From a bacterium (lineage in GTDB: Bacteria > CG2-30-53-67), in the NCBI GenBank assembly GCA_919901565.1, contig CAKKPE010000029.1:1-60800 (forward strand): DNA of 60,800 nucleotides. Direction: 5' to 3'. Below the pieces are notes generated by a model that saw only the letters and a program-made list of their open reading frames with translations, did no database searches and was not told the DNA's origin. Made by a program: the position numbers and the translations under genes. This document shows, one piece after another, positions 25,745 to 33,986 of the stretch; positions within the stretch are counted from its first letter, which is position 1, and every line of letters begins with the position of its first letter.

Positions 25745-26236
25745 TCAGGTAGAATCCTTCATGTTCTTGAAGAAATCCTCGGGGCGGAGATCCTGAATCT
25801 CCGCCTTGAACTTTTCCACTTCATCATCGGAGATGGGTTTTCGGATCACCGGGCATTTGTCCAGAACGGTCTGGCTGATATAAAGGGGAGAGTTCATACG
25901 GACTGCAAGGGCAATGGCATCGCTCGGACGTGAATCGATGGTGTAGGCCTTCTTTTCATTCCGCACCTCGATTTCTGCATAGTAGGTATTGTTCCTGAGA
26001 TCGGAGACGGTAATCTTCTCAATCCGCATGTCCGTAATCCGGAGGATATCGGCCATGAGGTCATGGGTCATGGGCCTCGGCAGTTTTTCATCCTGGAGTT
26101 TGTACACGATAGCATTCCCCTCGTTTACCCCGATCCATATCGGGATCAGTCGGGTCCCACCCACCTCTTCCAGATAGATGACGTACTGCGCCGGCATGGG
26201 GATCAGCATTAAGGAGAAGATCTTAAATTCTTTCAC
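25745..26236 (-). CDS. Bifunctional nuclease (BFN/DUF151) family protein
   Basis: A 163-residue BFN-domain protein: PAQYVIYLEEVGGTRLIPIW, IGVNEGNAIVYKLQDEKLPR, THDLMADILRITDMRIEKI, YYAEIEV and IDSRPSDAIALAVRMNSPLY are all family hallmarks. Plant and Thermotoga members have been assigned nuclease activity, but the bacterial role is not settled. The frame is open to an ATG at 26269 with no ribosome site. GTG at 26236 with AGAGG upstream gives the usual N-terminus (KEFKIFSLMLIPMPAQ) and is preferred. Confidence 0.85.
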   Translation of the reverse strand: MKEFKIFSLMLIPMPAQYVIYLEEVGGTRLIPIWIGVNEGNAIVYKLQDEKLPRPMTHDLMADILRITDMRIEKITVSDLRNNTYYAEIEVRNEKKAYTIDSRPSDAIALAVRMNSPLYISQTVLDKCPVIRKPISDDEVEKFKAEIQDLRPEDFFKNMKDST

Positions 26237-26399
26237 GGGATCCGCCTCTTGCAATCGGGAGCTCTCCATTTTTTTTAAATCGTTTGGGAAAATGGATCCG
26301 TAAGTGCTCTAACTATGGTTCTTGTTTGATTTTTTATCATATCAGACACATCGGGGAAAGGCAAGGGCGACTTTTGCTCCAGGCCGCCCTTTTGCCTTG

Positions 26400-26428
26400 T
26401 TGACAATACAGCGTGCATGTGATAAAAA
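26400..26428 (+). promoter_or_regulatory. Sigma-70 promoter of the PilZ/radical SAM operon
   Basis: TTGACA (26400-26405) and TAAAAA (26423-26428) are separated by 17 bp, with GTG-N-TAAAAA giving a partly extended -10. The start would be near 26435. That lies inside the longest open frame (from GTG at 26413) and argues for the downstream ATG at 26485. Confidence 0.4.
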
Positions 26429-26484
26429 ATGCACAACACACAACAAAAATTCATACTAAAAACGCAGATGCTTCTTTCCTCAAG

Positions 26485-28953
26485 ATGAGGAGGGTCTTGG
26501 TGACCGCGTTACAAAGGCCCCTTTTCCAGGATGGATATTCAGGGATTGTTGACTCATGTAGAATCCAATCCATTCTGCAGGAACTCACCCGCCATATGAT
26601 CTGTGCCCGGGTCTCGGTATCAGGAGACCCGGTCCTTTATGAAACGCACATCATCGGTCTTGAGACAAACGATAAGCGTGACTCGCTCATCCTGGAGTGG
26701 AAAGAAAGGGAGATCTCACAAAAATCCTGTCCCTCTGTGATCATTTCTTTTGTCTGCAGAGACCAGACCTACTTTTTCGAAGCTCAGAAGATGGTTTTTG
26801 GGGCCGGTTATTTCAGCGTTCCGTTCCCTGGATTATTGCAATCCTATCCGCAACGCAATCTTCCGCGGTTGCAGTATCCTCTTGCGGTTCCAATTTCGAT
26901 AGAGTTTCTGGATCCCTGGACACAAAGAGAGATACTGGTACGGGAACTGGATGATATCGGTTATTGCGGTTTGAGCTATCGTACATCCCCGGAGGATCGC
27001 CCCCCTATTCCCGGGGCACAAATACCCAGGATCGATCTTTGCCATTTTGAACGCTGCTGTTATTCCACATCGGCGAGAGTTGTATATGTCAGACCTTGCT
27101 CTGATTTTGAAGGGAGGCGGTTTCATCGTGTTGGTATGGTATTTGAGGATCGAAGCGGGCTGCTCGCGGAGGAAAATAGTTTTTTAAAAGAAAATGAATG
27201 CGAGGAGATAGTCGATTCCTCCATGATCCATAAATGCCTGAGGCGTATGATAGAATACAAGGCACCTGCCTATCTTCAGGATGCAGCCCGAAAGCGGCCG
27301 CTGGTTTGTGCAGTTCCCGAATCACCGGAGAGCCAGAACCTGTCACTGCTCTCCTTGAGGATAAAGAAATGCCTCTCATGCCGCGGTCCGTTTGCCATGG
27401 GGCACCTGATTCATGTCCGGTACGTCATTCATGATACCCTGTTCTTTTTTTTGTCTTCTGTATGCCGATCTGACAAGAATAGGATCATTTTAAAAATTCC
27501 GGAGCGGATTACCCGAATACACAGACGAAAAACCCTTCGGTGCATCACACCGATCAGCAAAAGAATACGCATTCATTTTAAGAACCCTCTTTTAGATAAG
27601 GAAATTGTGCGGCCTGTTCTGGATCTGTCCGAAACCGGGCTTTCCATCTCTTTGGACGTCAAACGGCATTTTCTTTTTGCCGGAATGAAAATCGATGGCG
27701 CCGTGCTGGATCTGAATGGGCGGAAATACCTCCTGTCCCGTATTCATATTCAGTGTGTGAAGACCGTCCGGTCTCATACTGGAAGGCCTCACAGCCGGAT
27801 CGGTATTTATTTTGAGTTTCTCGCAGGTGATACACGGCAGGCGGTTCTTGAGATCCTCAAGCACGAACACCATCCTTTGCAGATTGAATCCGGTGAGCAT
27901 ATGATTCCAGGGCTTTGGTCTCTCCATTACCAATCCGGCTTCATTTATCCTGAGAAGCACGGTTCCATCCAGAAAATGAAAAAGGAGATCGACAGGACAT
28001 GGAAACGGCTTTACTCTCAACGGGCGCCCTTTTTCATCAACCTGGCCCTGGTCCATGATGAAAAAGTCTTAGGCTCCGGATCCATCGTTCAGGTTTATGA
28101 AGAGACCTGGCTCCTTCAGCACCTTTCTGCTCTCAGGCACGCCATTGTGAATGCCAGCAAGGAGGTTAATCTCGGCCTGGCCGAGGAACTGCTCCGGAAC
28201 CAGAATGTACACTACATCAAGACCTATTTCCGGCCGGATAACCCGTGGCCCAATAAAAACTTCCGTGCCTTTGCTGAAGGGCACCTTAAACCCAAGGCGT
28301 ATGATCTGACCCGGTACCGCATGTACCAGAGGCATGCCGGCCCCATACCCGTGGCAGGCCGTCTTCCCGCAGGGATAGAGATCGGGATCCTGCAGAGCCG
28401 GGAACAGGAGATGATCAGGAATTATTTTATCATGTCCGGCAAGGTTCTGTACGCCCGATCCGAGTCTCTCTTCGGCCATGGCTGGGATCTGTCTGAGACG
28501 TCGAGGTTGTATCGCATAGCGGGCCTCAGGAGGAATCGGAAGATCCTGGTGGCAAGGAGAGGGGAAGAAGTTCTTTGTTTCTCGGTGGCAGAGGATACCT
28601 CGGCGGGGGTGAATCTTTCGGGTCTCCTGAATCACTTCAGGATCTATATTGTGAATAAGGACAGGAAGGTTGTTGATCAGGTTCTTCCTTTTTTATTTAA
28701 TCAGGTTCTTGATTTTTATAGTTATCTCGGATATCCGAAGGTCACGCTGATGACCTTTGAGCCTGTCGAGGCCCTTTTGGACGCATGGGGCTTTTCCTGG
28801 ATCCGGGACTATTACTGCCTGACTTATTGCAGACAGAGCATTGTCCAGTATCAGCATTACGTCAGAGAGAAATACGGAAAACTGGAATGCAGAATGTTAA
28901 AAATAGTGAAGGATCCCTATGAAAGTATTGCTCATCAAGCCACCGATCAATAA
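26485..28953 (+). CDS. Double YcgR/PilZ plus tandem GNAT-like protein
   Basis: About 822 residues, with no close family recognised. Two copies of a YcgR-type flagellar-brake N-domain plus PilZ module are visible. In copy 1, RNLPR (about residue 124) is followed by DIGYCGLS, where the S of D-x-S-x-x-G is Gly. In copy 2, RRKTLR (about 348) and DLSETGLSI (about 379) match the cyclic-di-GMP-binding RxxxR and D/N-x-S-x-x-G motifs exactly. From about 470 on the chain looks like tandem acetyltransferase (GNAT) folds (FFINLALVHDEKVLGSGSIV; later KILVARRGEEVLCFSVAED and FEPVEALLDAWGFSWIRDYY). A cyclic-di-GMP-controlled acyltransferase is the working inference. It is the first gene of a five-gene overlapping operon. 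GTG at 26413 is an alternative start. Confidence 0.65.
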   Translation: MRRVLVTALQRPLFQDGYSGIVDSCRIQSILQELTRHMICARVSVSGDPVLYETHIIGLETNDKRDSLILEWKEREISQKSCPSVIISFVCRDQTYFFEAQKMVFGAGYFSVPFPGLLQSYPQRNLPRLQYPLAVPISIEFLDPWTQREILVRELDDIGYCGLSYRTSPEDRPPIPGAQIPRIDLCHFERCCYSTSARVVYVRPCSDFEGRRFHRVGMVFEDRSGLLAEENSFLKENECEEIVDSSMIHKCLRRMIEYKAPAYLQDAARKRPLVCAVPESPESQNLSLLSLRIKKCLSCRGPFAMGHLIHVRYVIHDTLFFFLSSVCRSDKNRIILKIPERITRIHRRKTLRCITPISKRIRIHFKNPLLDKEIVRPVLDLSETGLSISLDVKRHFLFAGMKIDGAVLDLNGRKYLLSRIHIQCVKTVRSHTGRPHSRIGIYFEFLAGDTRQAVLEILKHEHHPLQIESGEHMIPGLWSLHYQSGFIYPEKHGSIQKMKKEIDRTWKRLYSQRAPFFINLALVHDEKVLGSGSIVQVYEETWLLQHLSALRHAIVNASKEVNLGLAEELLRNQNVHYIKTYFRPDNPWPNKNFRAFAEGHLKPKAYDLTRYRMYQRHAGPIPVAGRLPAGIEIGILQSREQEMIRNYFIMSGKVLYARSESLFGHGWDLSETSRLYRIAGLRRNRKILVARRGEEVLCFSVAEDTSAGVNLSGLLNHFRIYIVNKDRKVVDQVLPFLFNQVLDFYSYLGYPKVTLMTFEPVEALLDAWGFSWIRDYYCLTYCRQSIVQYQHYVREKYGKLECRMLKIVKDPYESIAHQATDQ

Positions 28954-30334
28954 GATCTCAATCCTCGGTGACTCTTTGATCGAGCCCCTGGAGTTGGAGA
29001 TTCTGGCCGCGACGATTCCCGGACACAATTGCAGGATCCTCGATATGCGGATCGATACTGATCTTAAGAGTACCCTTGAGGAATTCAAGCCCGACCTCGT
29101 GGGGCTGACATCGTACACCACGGAGGTGCCTGCAGTCCGGTCACTGCTGCATGGCATAAAGAGCTCTATGCCGGAGAGTTTTACTGTGGTGGGAGGGTGT
29201 CACGCATCGGCGAGGCCCGAGGATTTTCATCTGCCCGGCGTGGATGCGGTGGCGGTGGGCAACGGTGAGAGGATATTTCCGGCGCTTGTCGGCAAGCTTT
29301 CCAAAGGAGAAGATCCTTTGGAAGTCCGGGGCCTCTGGGGGAGGAAGGGCGATGGTTTTGTTTTTACCGGGGAAGCCGACCCCATAAAAGATCTCAACGG
29401 TTTTCCTGCACCGAACCGGCATCTGACACAGGGTTATCGTCACCTCTACTATTTCGGTTCAAATCGTCCGGCCGCGGCCGTCATGACCTCCCGGGGATGC
29501 CCATTCCGTTGCAGTTTCTGCTCGATCTGGAGGATCATGCAGGGAAGATACCTGCTCAGGGACCCGGGGAAGGTGGCGCAGGAGTTATCCGGGGTCCGAG
29601 AAAAACATGTCTTCATTGCGGACGACAACACCTTGTCTCATGCCCGGCATGCAGAGGCCCTTTTTTCGGTGATCCGGGACTCGGGCATCCGGAAGAGCTA
29701 TAAGATGTACGGCAGGGCCGATGCGATCGTTGCAAGGCCGGACCTCATTGAGAAATGGCGCAGCATCGGTCTCACGACCGTGATCATGGGCCTGGAATCT
29801 TTTCAGGATAAGAGGCTTGCCATGTTCAATAAGAAGAGCACGGTCGCAATCCAGAATCAGGCGATCCGGATTCTCAAGGAACATGATGTGAGGATACGGG
29901 CTTATTTTATCGTGGATCCCGACTTTTCAAGGCAGGACTTTGAAGATCTCATGGCCTATGTTCATAAAGAGGGAATCAATGAGCCCATGTTCTCGATTTT
30001 AACCCCGTTTCCAGGCACGGATTTCTATGATGAGGTTCAGGAAAAGCTGGTTTCGAACCGGTACGAATTTTTTGATCTGCTCCATGCCCTGCTTCCGACC
30101 AAACTCCGGCGCAAGGAATTCTATCGGCGGTTCAGCAGTCTTTACAGGAGGAGTTATCCCTTAAGAAAGATTCTTTCGGCTCAGACGGTTCCTGTTCGAG
30201 CAGGGACTTTCCTCAAATGCTGTGCCTCTTATGTTAAGTTCCGGTCTGTCACACTCAGGATGAAGAATGCATATAAAATGGAGGAAAAGATTCATGCCGA
30301 GACTCGTGCTCATCAACCCGGTATCCGACCCTAA
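28919..30334 (+). CDS. Cobalamin-binding-type radical SAM protein
   Basis: A 471-residue protein. Residues 1-140 have the B12-binding fold pattern of class B radical SAM enzymes (MKVLLIKPPINKISILGDS, EEFKPDLVGLTSYTTEV, VVGGCHASARPEDF, VDAVAVGNGERIFPALV). Then comes the radical SAM barrel with the C-x3-C-x2-C cluster CPFRCSFC near residue 194 and the ADDNTLSHARHAEALF, IMGLESFQD and ILTPFPGTDFYDEV blocks. Such enzymes perform methylations or other difficult radical chemistry on lipids, peptides and antibiotics; the substrate here is unknown. AAGGA precedes the ATG. It overlaps the PilZ gene by 35 bp and the next gene by 41 bp. Confidence 0.88.
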   Translation: MKVLLIKPPINKISILGDSLIEPLELEILAATIPGHNCRILDMRIDTDLKSTLEEFKPDLVGLTSYTTEVPAVRSLLHGIKSSMPESFTVVGGCHASARPEDFHLPGVDAVAVGNGERIFPALVGKLSKGEDPLEVRGLWGRKGDGFVFTGEADPIKDLNGFPAPNRHLTQGYRHLYYFGSNRPAAAVMTSRGCPFRCSFCSIWRIMQGRYLLRDPGKVAQELSGVREKHVFIADDNTLSHARHAEALFSVIRDSGIRKSYKMYGRADAIVARPDLIEKWRSIGLTTVIMGLESFQDKRLAMFNKKSTVAIQNQAIRILKEHDVRIRAYFIVDPDFSRQDFEDLMAYVHKEGINEPMFSILTPFPGTDFYDEVQEKLVSNRYEFFDLLHALLPTKLRRKEFYRRFSSLYRRSYPLRKILSAQTVPVRAGTFLKCCASYVKFRSVTLRMKNAYKMEEKIHAETRAHQPGIRP

Positions 30335-31700
30335 AAGAGGAATCCAGAGTAGAAAAATAACCCGTTTTCCTCCCCTGGGGCTGGCCAGTATTGCAGCGAT
30401 GACACCGTCAGCGTGGGACATCAGGCTCCTGGATGAGAATGTCCGTATTTCGCCGTTTCCTGAAGCGGACCTCGTGGGGATTACCTCGTTTACTTCCACC
30501 ATCAACCGGGCATATGAGATTGCATCTTCGTACCGTCAGAGAAATATACCGGTCGTTATGGGAGGCATCCATCCGACCATGATGCCGGAAGAGGCCCTGT
30601 GCCATGCAGACTGTGTGGTCGTGGGTGAAGGGGAATGGGTCTGGCCGAAAGTCCTGAAGGACCTGGAAAGCGGATCTCTCAGGAAAATCTATAAAGCAGA
30701 TCCCGAAGAGCTCATTTCTCTTCCATTCCCGAGAAGAGATCTTTTCGATTCCGGCTATTCGTGGGGGACGATTCAGACCTCCAGGGGATGCCCCATGGAC
30801 TGCCATTTCTGTTCGGTGACGGCCTTCAACGGCCGCCGTTTCCGGCAGAGACCTCTTGAGCATGTCTGGGACGAACTGAAAACCATTCCACAAAGGAATA
30901 TTTTCTTTGTCGACGACAACATCCTGGGGTACGGCAAAGACGCCGAGGATCGGGCCATACGTTTTTTCCGGGGGATGGTGGAAAGAGGGATGAGAAAACG
31001 TTTTGTTTGTCAGACCTCCCTCAATTTTGCACAAAATACGGAGGTGCTGAAATGGGCTGAAAAAGCGGGTTGTAAAATGATCTTCGTTGGTTTAGAATCC
31101 ATATCTGAGCACTCTTTGAAACATTTTGGAAAAGCCTACAATCTGAAAAGGGGCACCGGATCGTATGCCGAATCTATACGAAGATGTCACGATTTCGGGA
31201 TCGGTGTTATTGGCGCGCTGATGTTCGGGAGCGATGGTGAAGATCCCGGGATTTTTCAGAAGACGCTGAACTTTATCCAGGAGAGCGGATTGGACGTGAT
31301 CCAGATTACCTTTGCCACACCTTTGCCGGGGACGAGATTCTTTGAAAAGCTGCTTCATGAAGCCAGGCTTACACACACGGATTTTCCCATGGACTGGAGG
31401 GCCTACAGTTTTTCAAAAATTCTCTTCAGGACCAAAGGCATGTCTGCAGAGGACCTCTACCGGGGCATGGCATCTGTAAAGGATGGTCTCTACTCTTTTG
31501 CTGTTTTTACCAGACGGGTCTTCAGAACGCTCAAGGAGACCCGGAATTTTACAACCGCTTTCTTGTCTTATAAACTCAACAAGGGCTACCGGAAAGGGTA
31601 CATGGAGACCTCTTATTTCAAGCCGTACTCATCCCTGCATCGGAATATTTCAAAAAGATGCCTCTCCCGCGATAGCCGACCCGGTCTTCCTTCTGCGTGA
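30294..31700 (+). CDS. Second cobalamin-binding-type radical SAM protein
   Basis: About 468 residues with the same architecture as the gene before it, but not a recent duplicate. The B12-type N-terminus (RLVLINPVSDPKRGIQSRK, FPPLGLASIAAMTP, ADLVGITSFTSTINRAYEIA, VVMGGIHPTMMPEEAL) is followed by the cluster CPMDCHFC near residue 166. The strand and loop blocks FFVDDNILG, MIFVGLESISEHSLKHFGK and ITFATPLPGTRFFEKL come next. GGAGG nine bases before ATG 30294 decides the start over 30267. Its C-terminal 100 residues are basic and aromatic and not assigned. Co-translation with the first radical SAM protein suggests consecutive steps on one substrate. Confidence 0.88.
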   Translation: MPRLVLINPVSDPKRGIQSRKITRFPPLGLASIAAMTPSAWDIRLLDENVRISPFPEADLVGITSFTSTINRAYEIASSYRQRNIPVVMGGIHPTMMPEEALCHADCVVVGEGEWVWPKVLKDLESGSLRKIYKADPEELISLPFPRRDLFDSGYSWGTIQTSRGCPMDCHFCSVTAFNGRRFRQRPLEHVWDELKTIPQRNIFFVDDNILGYGKDAEDRAIRFFRGMVERGMRKRFVCQTSLNFAQNTEVLKWAEKAGCKMIFVGLESISEHSLKHFGKAYNLKRGTGSYAESIRRCHDFGIGVIGALMFGSDGEDPGIFQKTLNFIQESGLDVIQITFATPLPGTRFFEKLLHEARLTHTDFPMDWRAYSFSKILFRTKGMSAEDLYRGMASVKDGLYSFAVFTRRVFRTLKETRNFTTAFLSYKLNKGYRKGYMETSYFKPYSSLHRNISKRCLSRDSRPGLPSA

Positions 31701-31706
31701 AAAACC

Positions 31707-33986
31707 ATGGCTTTCGGAAATCATGAATCTTTGACCATCGATGAGTCCCGGACCAGGCCGGAGGTCAATTGCAGGGCCTTTAACTGCATACTGGTCTATG
31801 TTGAAGAGACCTACGGGAGGAAAGCGCTCGAAGAGTTTATTTTAAGAACCGGGCTGAGCCTGGATTATCTGCAGGATCAGAACCACTGGGTTTCCTGGTC
31901 GTATTATTGTGACCTGTTGGAAACCCTGGTGGCATGGACGGGAGATCCTTCTATTCCTTATAAGGCGGGTACATATTCCGGGCACAAAAAATCCTGGGGT
32001 TACCTTTATTATGTTTTTTATGCCTTTGGAAACGTGGGAAGTATCCTGAAAAAAGCCGTGGAGATCGTACCCCGCTTCAACAAGGCTGCGGAATGGGAGC
32101 TGATCAGCCTTCAAAAAAACAAGTGCACCTTTCGTATCCGCATGAAGCAAGGATACCAGGCAAAACGGGTCTGTTGTGAAAGCCGCATGGGACAGGCTGA
32201 AGGCCTCCCCAGGGCATTTGGCATGCCCATGGGAAAGGCCCGGGAGACTCAATGTCAGGCCCTGGGTGCGGATTCTTGTGTTTGTGAAGTTTCCTGGCTG
32301 AACAGACCGCAGAGGTTGTTCGCTTTCATAGGGGTTTTGCTTGGTTTTTTTCCGATCTTTATTTTGGCCAGGGGATCCTCCGGTGGTTTAATCGGATATC
32401 CGGAGGCGTTTTTCATTCTCCTTACCGGCTACCTCGCCGGAAGGCTGCTCGATTACAGATCTACAGAAAAGGAGAATGCCCGGATCAATCAAGAGCAGAC
32501 CGATGCACTGGAGGAGTCGGTCAAGATCATTGAGTCCAAGTATCTGGAGTTGAAAAAAGCCCATGACGGCCTTTTTGCCCAGCACGAGATCAGCCAGAGC
32601 GTGACCTCTATACTCAGGGTTGATGAAATCCTGAATATATTGTTACGCATGGTCGTGGAGCGCCTGGGTTTTGACCGGAGCATTGTCCTCATCGCGGATG
32701 AAAAAACAGGTGTCCTTGGCCAGGGCCATATCTATGGGGATGATTCACTGAATGATTTTATTGCCACCATAAAAGTTCCCCTCGATCTTAATTCTCCTAT
32801 GGCCGAAAAGGTGCTTAAGAAAAAACAAGGGCAGGTCGTAACCCTGGATTTTATTGAGGGCGAGGAGGCCACAGAACTTGAGAAACGGATCTTTGAAATC
32901 ACAAAAACCAAGGAATACGTGATCGTCCCTCTTGTTAGCAAAGGCCGCCTTCTCGGTATCCTATCCGCGGACAAGCTCCGGTCCGGCAGGAAGATTACAG
33001 AAGAGGAAAAGGTCTTGATGGTCAGTCTGGCCAACCAGGTGGCCATGGCCATTGAAAACGCCCGTTCCTTTAAGACCATTGAGGAGCTGAATGTCAACCT
33101 GGAAAAAAAGGTGGAGGAAAGAACGCATGAACTGCAGAGCTCGCTTCAGGAACTCAAGGAAGCCCAGGAGCAGCTCATTCATTCGGAAAAAATGTCTTCG
33201 CTGGGTCATCTCTTCTCCGGGCTGGCCCATGAGATCAACAATCCCGTGAATTTTGCCTACAATGGGATTGCCGCTCTTCGGAATTCCATACAGAAGATCT
33301 ATGATCTTTCCCGGCAATGTGTCGAATCGGCCAATGAGCCTTCGGAAGAAAAGACCAGGGCCGTGCAGGGGAGGCTTCTGGAAGCGATCCAGGAGGCGGG
33401 GCGTTTGATGGAAATCATTGGTACAGGGTTGAACAGAACCAGGAGCCTGGTCTCCGACCTCAAGCATTTTGCCCGAAAGGATCAAAGAGACCCGGAGTTT
33501 CTGCTGATCCAGTCGCCGATTCAATCAGCGCTGACCATCCTGAACCATGAAATCACCGGGAGGATCGCCGTACATAAAGAGATCAACTTTACGGACCGAA
33601 TCCAGGGGCATCCGGACCAGCTCAATCAGGTTTTTATGAATATCCTGCACAATGCCATCCAGGCTATTCCGGAGAAGGGGAATATCTGGATTTATGTGGA
33701 GCCTGCCGGACAGGGGGAGGTCAGGGTCCGTATTCGTGATGACGGGATCGGAATCCGCCCGGGGGATCTTTCAAAGGTTTTCGAACCGTTTTTCACGACC
33801 AAGAAGCGGGGCCAGGGAACAGGGCTCGGGATGAGCATCTGCCAGAGGATTATTGAGAACCATGGCGGGCGGATCGAGTTGACGAGTGAGGCAGGCCGGG
33901 GGACAGAGGTGACCATGACGCTTCCTGTTCGGCTGAATCGCCCCCTAAGCAGCGCCTCAGAAGGGAGAACGGTTGGAAAAGATTGA
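31707..33986 (+). CDS. Membrane sensor histidine kinase with V4R-like and GAF domains
   Basis: 759 residues. The N-terminal 195 residues resemble a V4R/4-vinyl-reductase-like ligand domain ending in conserved cysteines (VCCESRMGQAEGLPR, CQALGADSCVCEVSW). Two membrane spans follow (about 203-221 and 232-248), then a coiled coil and a GAF domain (about 290-455). The kinase core has H-box HSEKMSSLGHLFSGLAHEINN (phospho-His near 507), N-box NQVFMNILHNAIQAI, G1 DDGIGI, F-box FEPFFTTK and G2 GTGLGMSICQ. It starts six bases after the second radical SAM gene and overlaps the next gene by 14 bp. It probably senses a small molecule and passes phosphate to the receiver of the following protein. Confidence 0.9.
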   Translation: MAFGNHESLTIDESRTRPEVNCRAFNCILVYVEETYGRKALEEFILRTGLSLDYLQDQNHWVSWSYYCDLLETLVAWTGDPSIPYKAGTYSGHKKSWGYLYYVFYAFGNVGSILKKAVEIVPRFNKAAEWELISLQKNKCTFRIRMKQGYQAKRVCCESRMGQAEGLPRAFGMPMGKARETQCQALGADSCVCEVSWLNRPQRLFAFIGVLLGFFPIFILARGSSGGLIGYPEAFFILLTGYLAGRLLDYRSTEKENARINQEQTDALEESVKIIESKYLELKKAHDGLFAQHEISQSVTSILRVDEILNILLRMVVERLGFDRSIVLIADEKTGVLGQGHIYGDDSLNDFIATIKVPLDLNSPMAEKVLKKKQGQVVTLDFIEGEEATELEKRIFEITKTKEYVIVPLVSKGRLLGILSADKLRSGRKITEEEKVLMVSLANQVAMAIENARSFKTIEELNVNLEKKVEERTHELQSSLQELKEAQEQLIHSEKMSSLGHLFSGLAHEINNPVNFAYNGIAALRNSIQKIYDLSRQCVESANEPSEEKTRAVQGRLLEAIQEAGRLMEIIGTGLNRTRSLVSDLKHFARKDQRDPEFLLIQSPIQSALTILNHEITGRIAVHKEINFTDRIQGHPDQLNQVFMNILHNAIQAIPEKGNIWIYVEPAGQGEVRVRIRDDGIGIRPGDLSKVFEPFFTTKKRGQGTGLGMSICQRIIENHGGRIELTSEAGRGTEVTMTLPVRLNRPLSSASEGRTVGKD

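Noticed and set aside
25725-25750. The CCTGAAAC/GTTTCAGG hairpin as a terminator of the nuclease gene
   Set aside because: No T tract follows on the minus strand, and the stem overlaps the stop codon.
26413-26484. GTG at 26413 as the start of the PilZ/GNAT gene
   Set aside because: The predicted promoter -10 element lies downstream of it and the extra 24 residues resemble no domain. It is kept only as an alternative.
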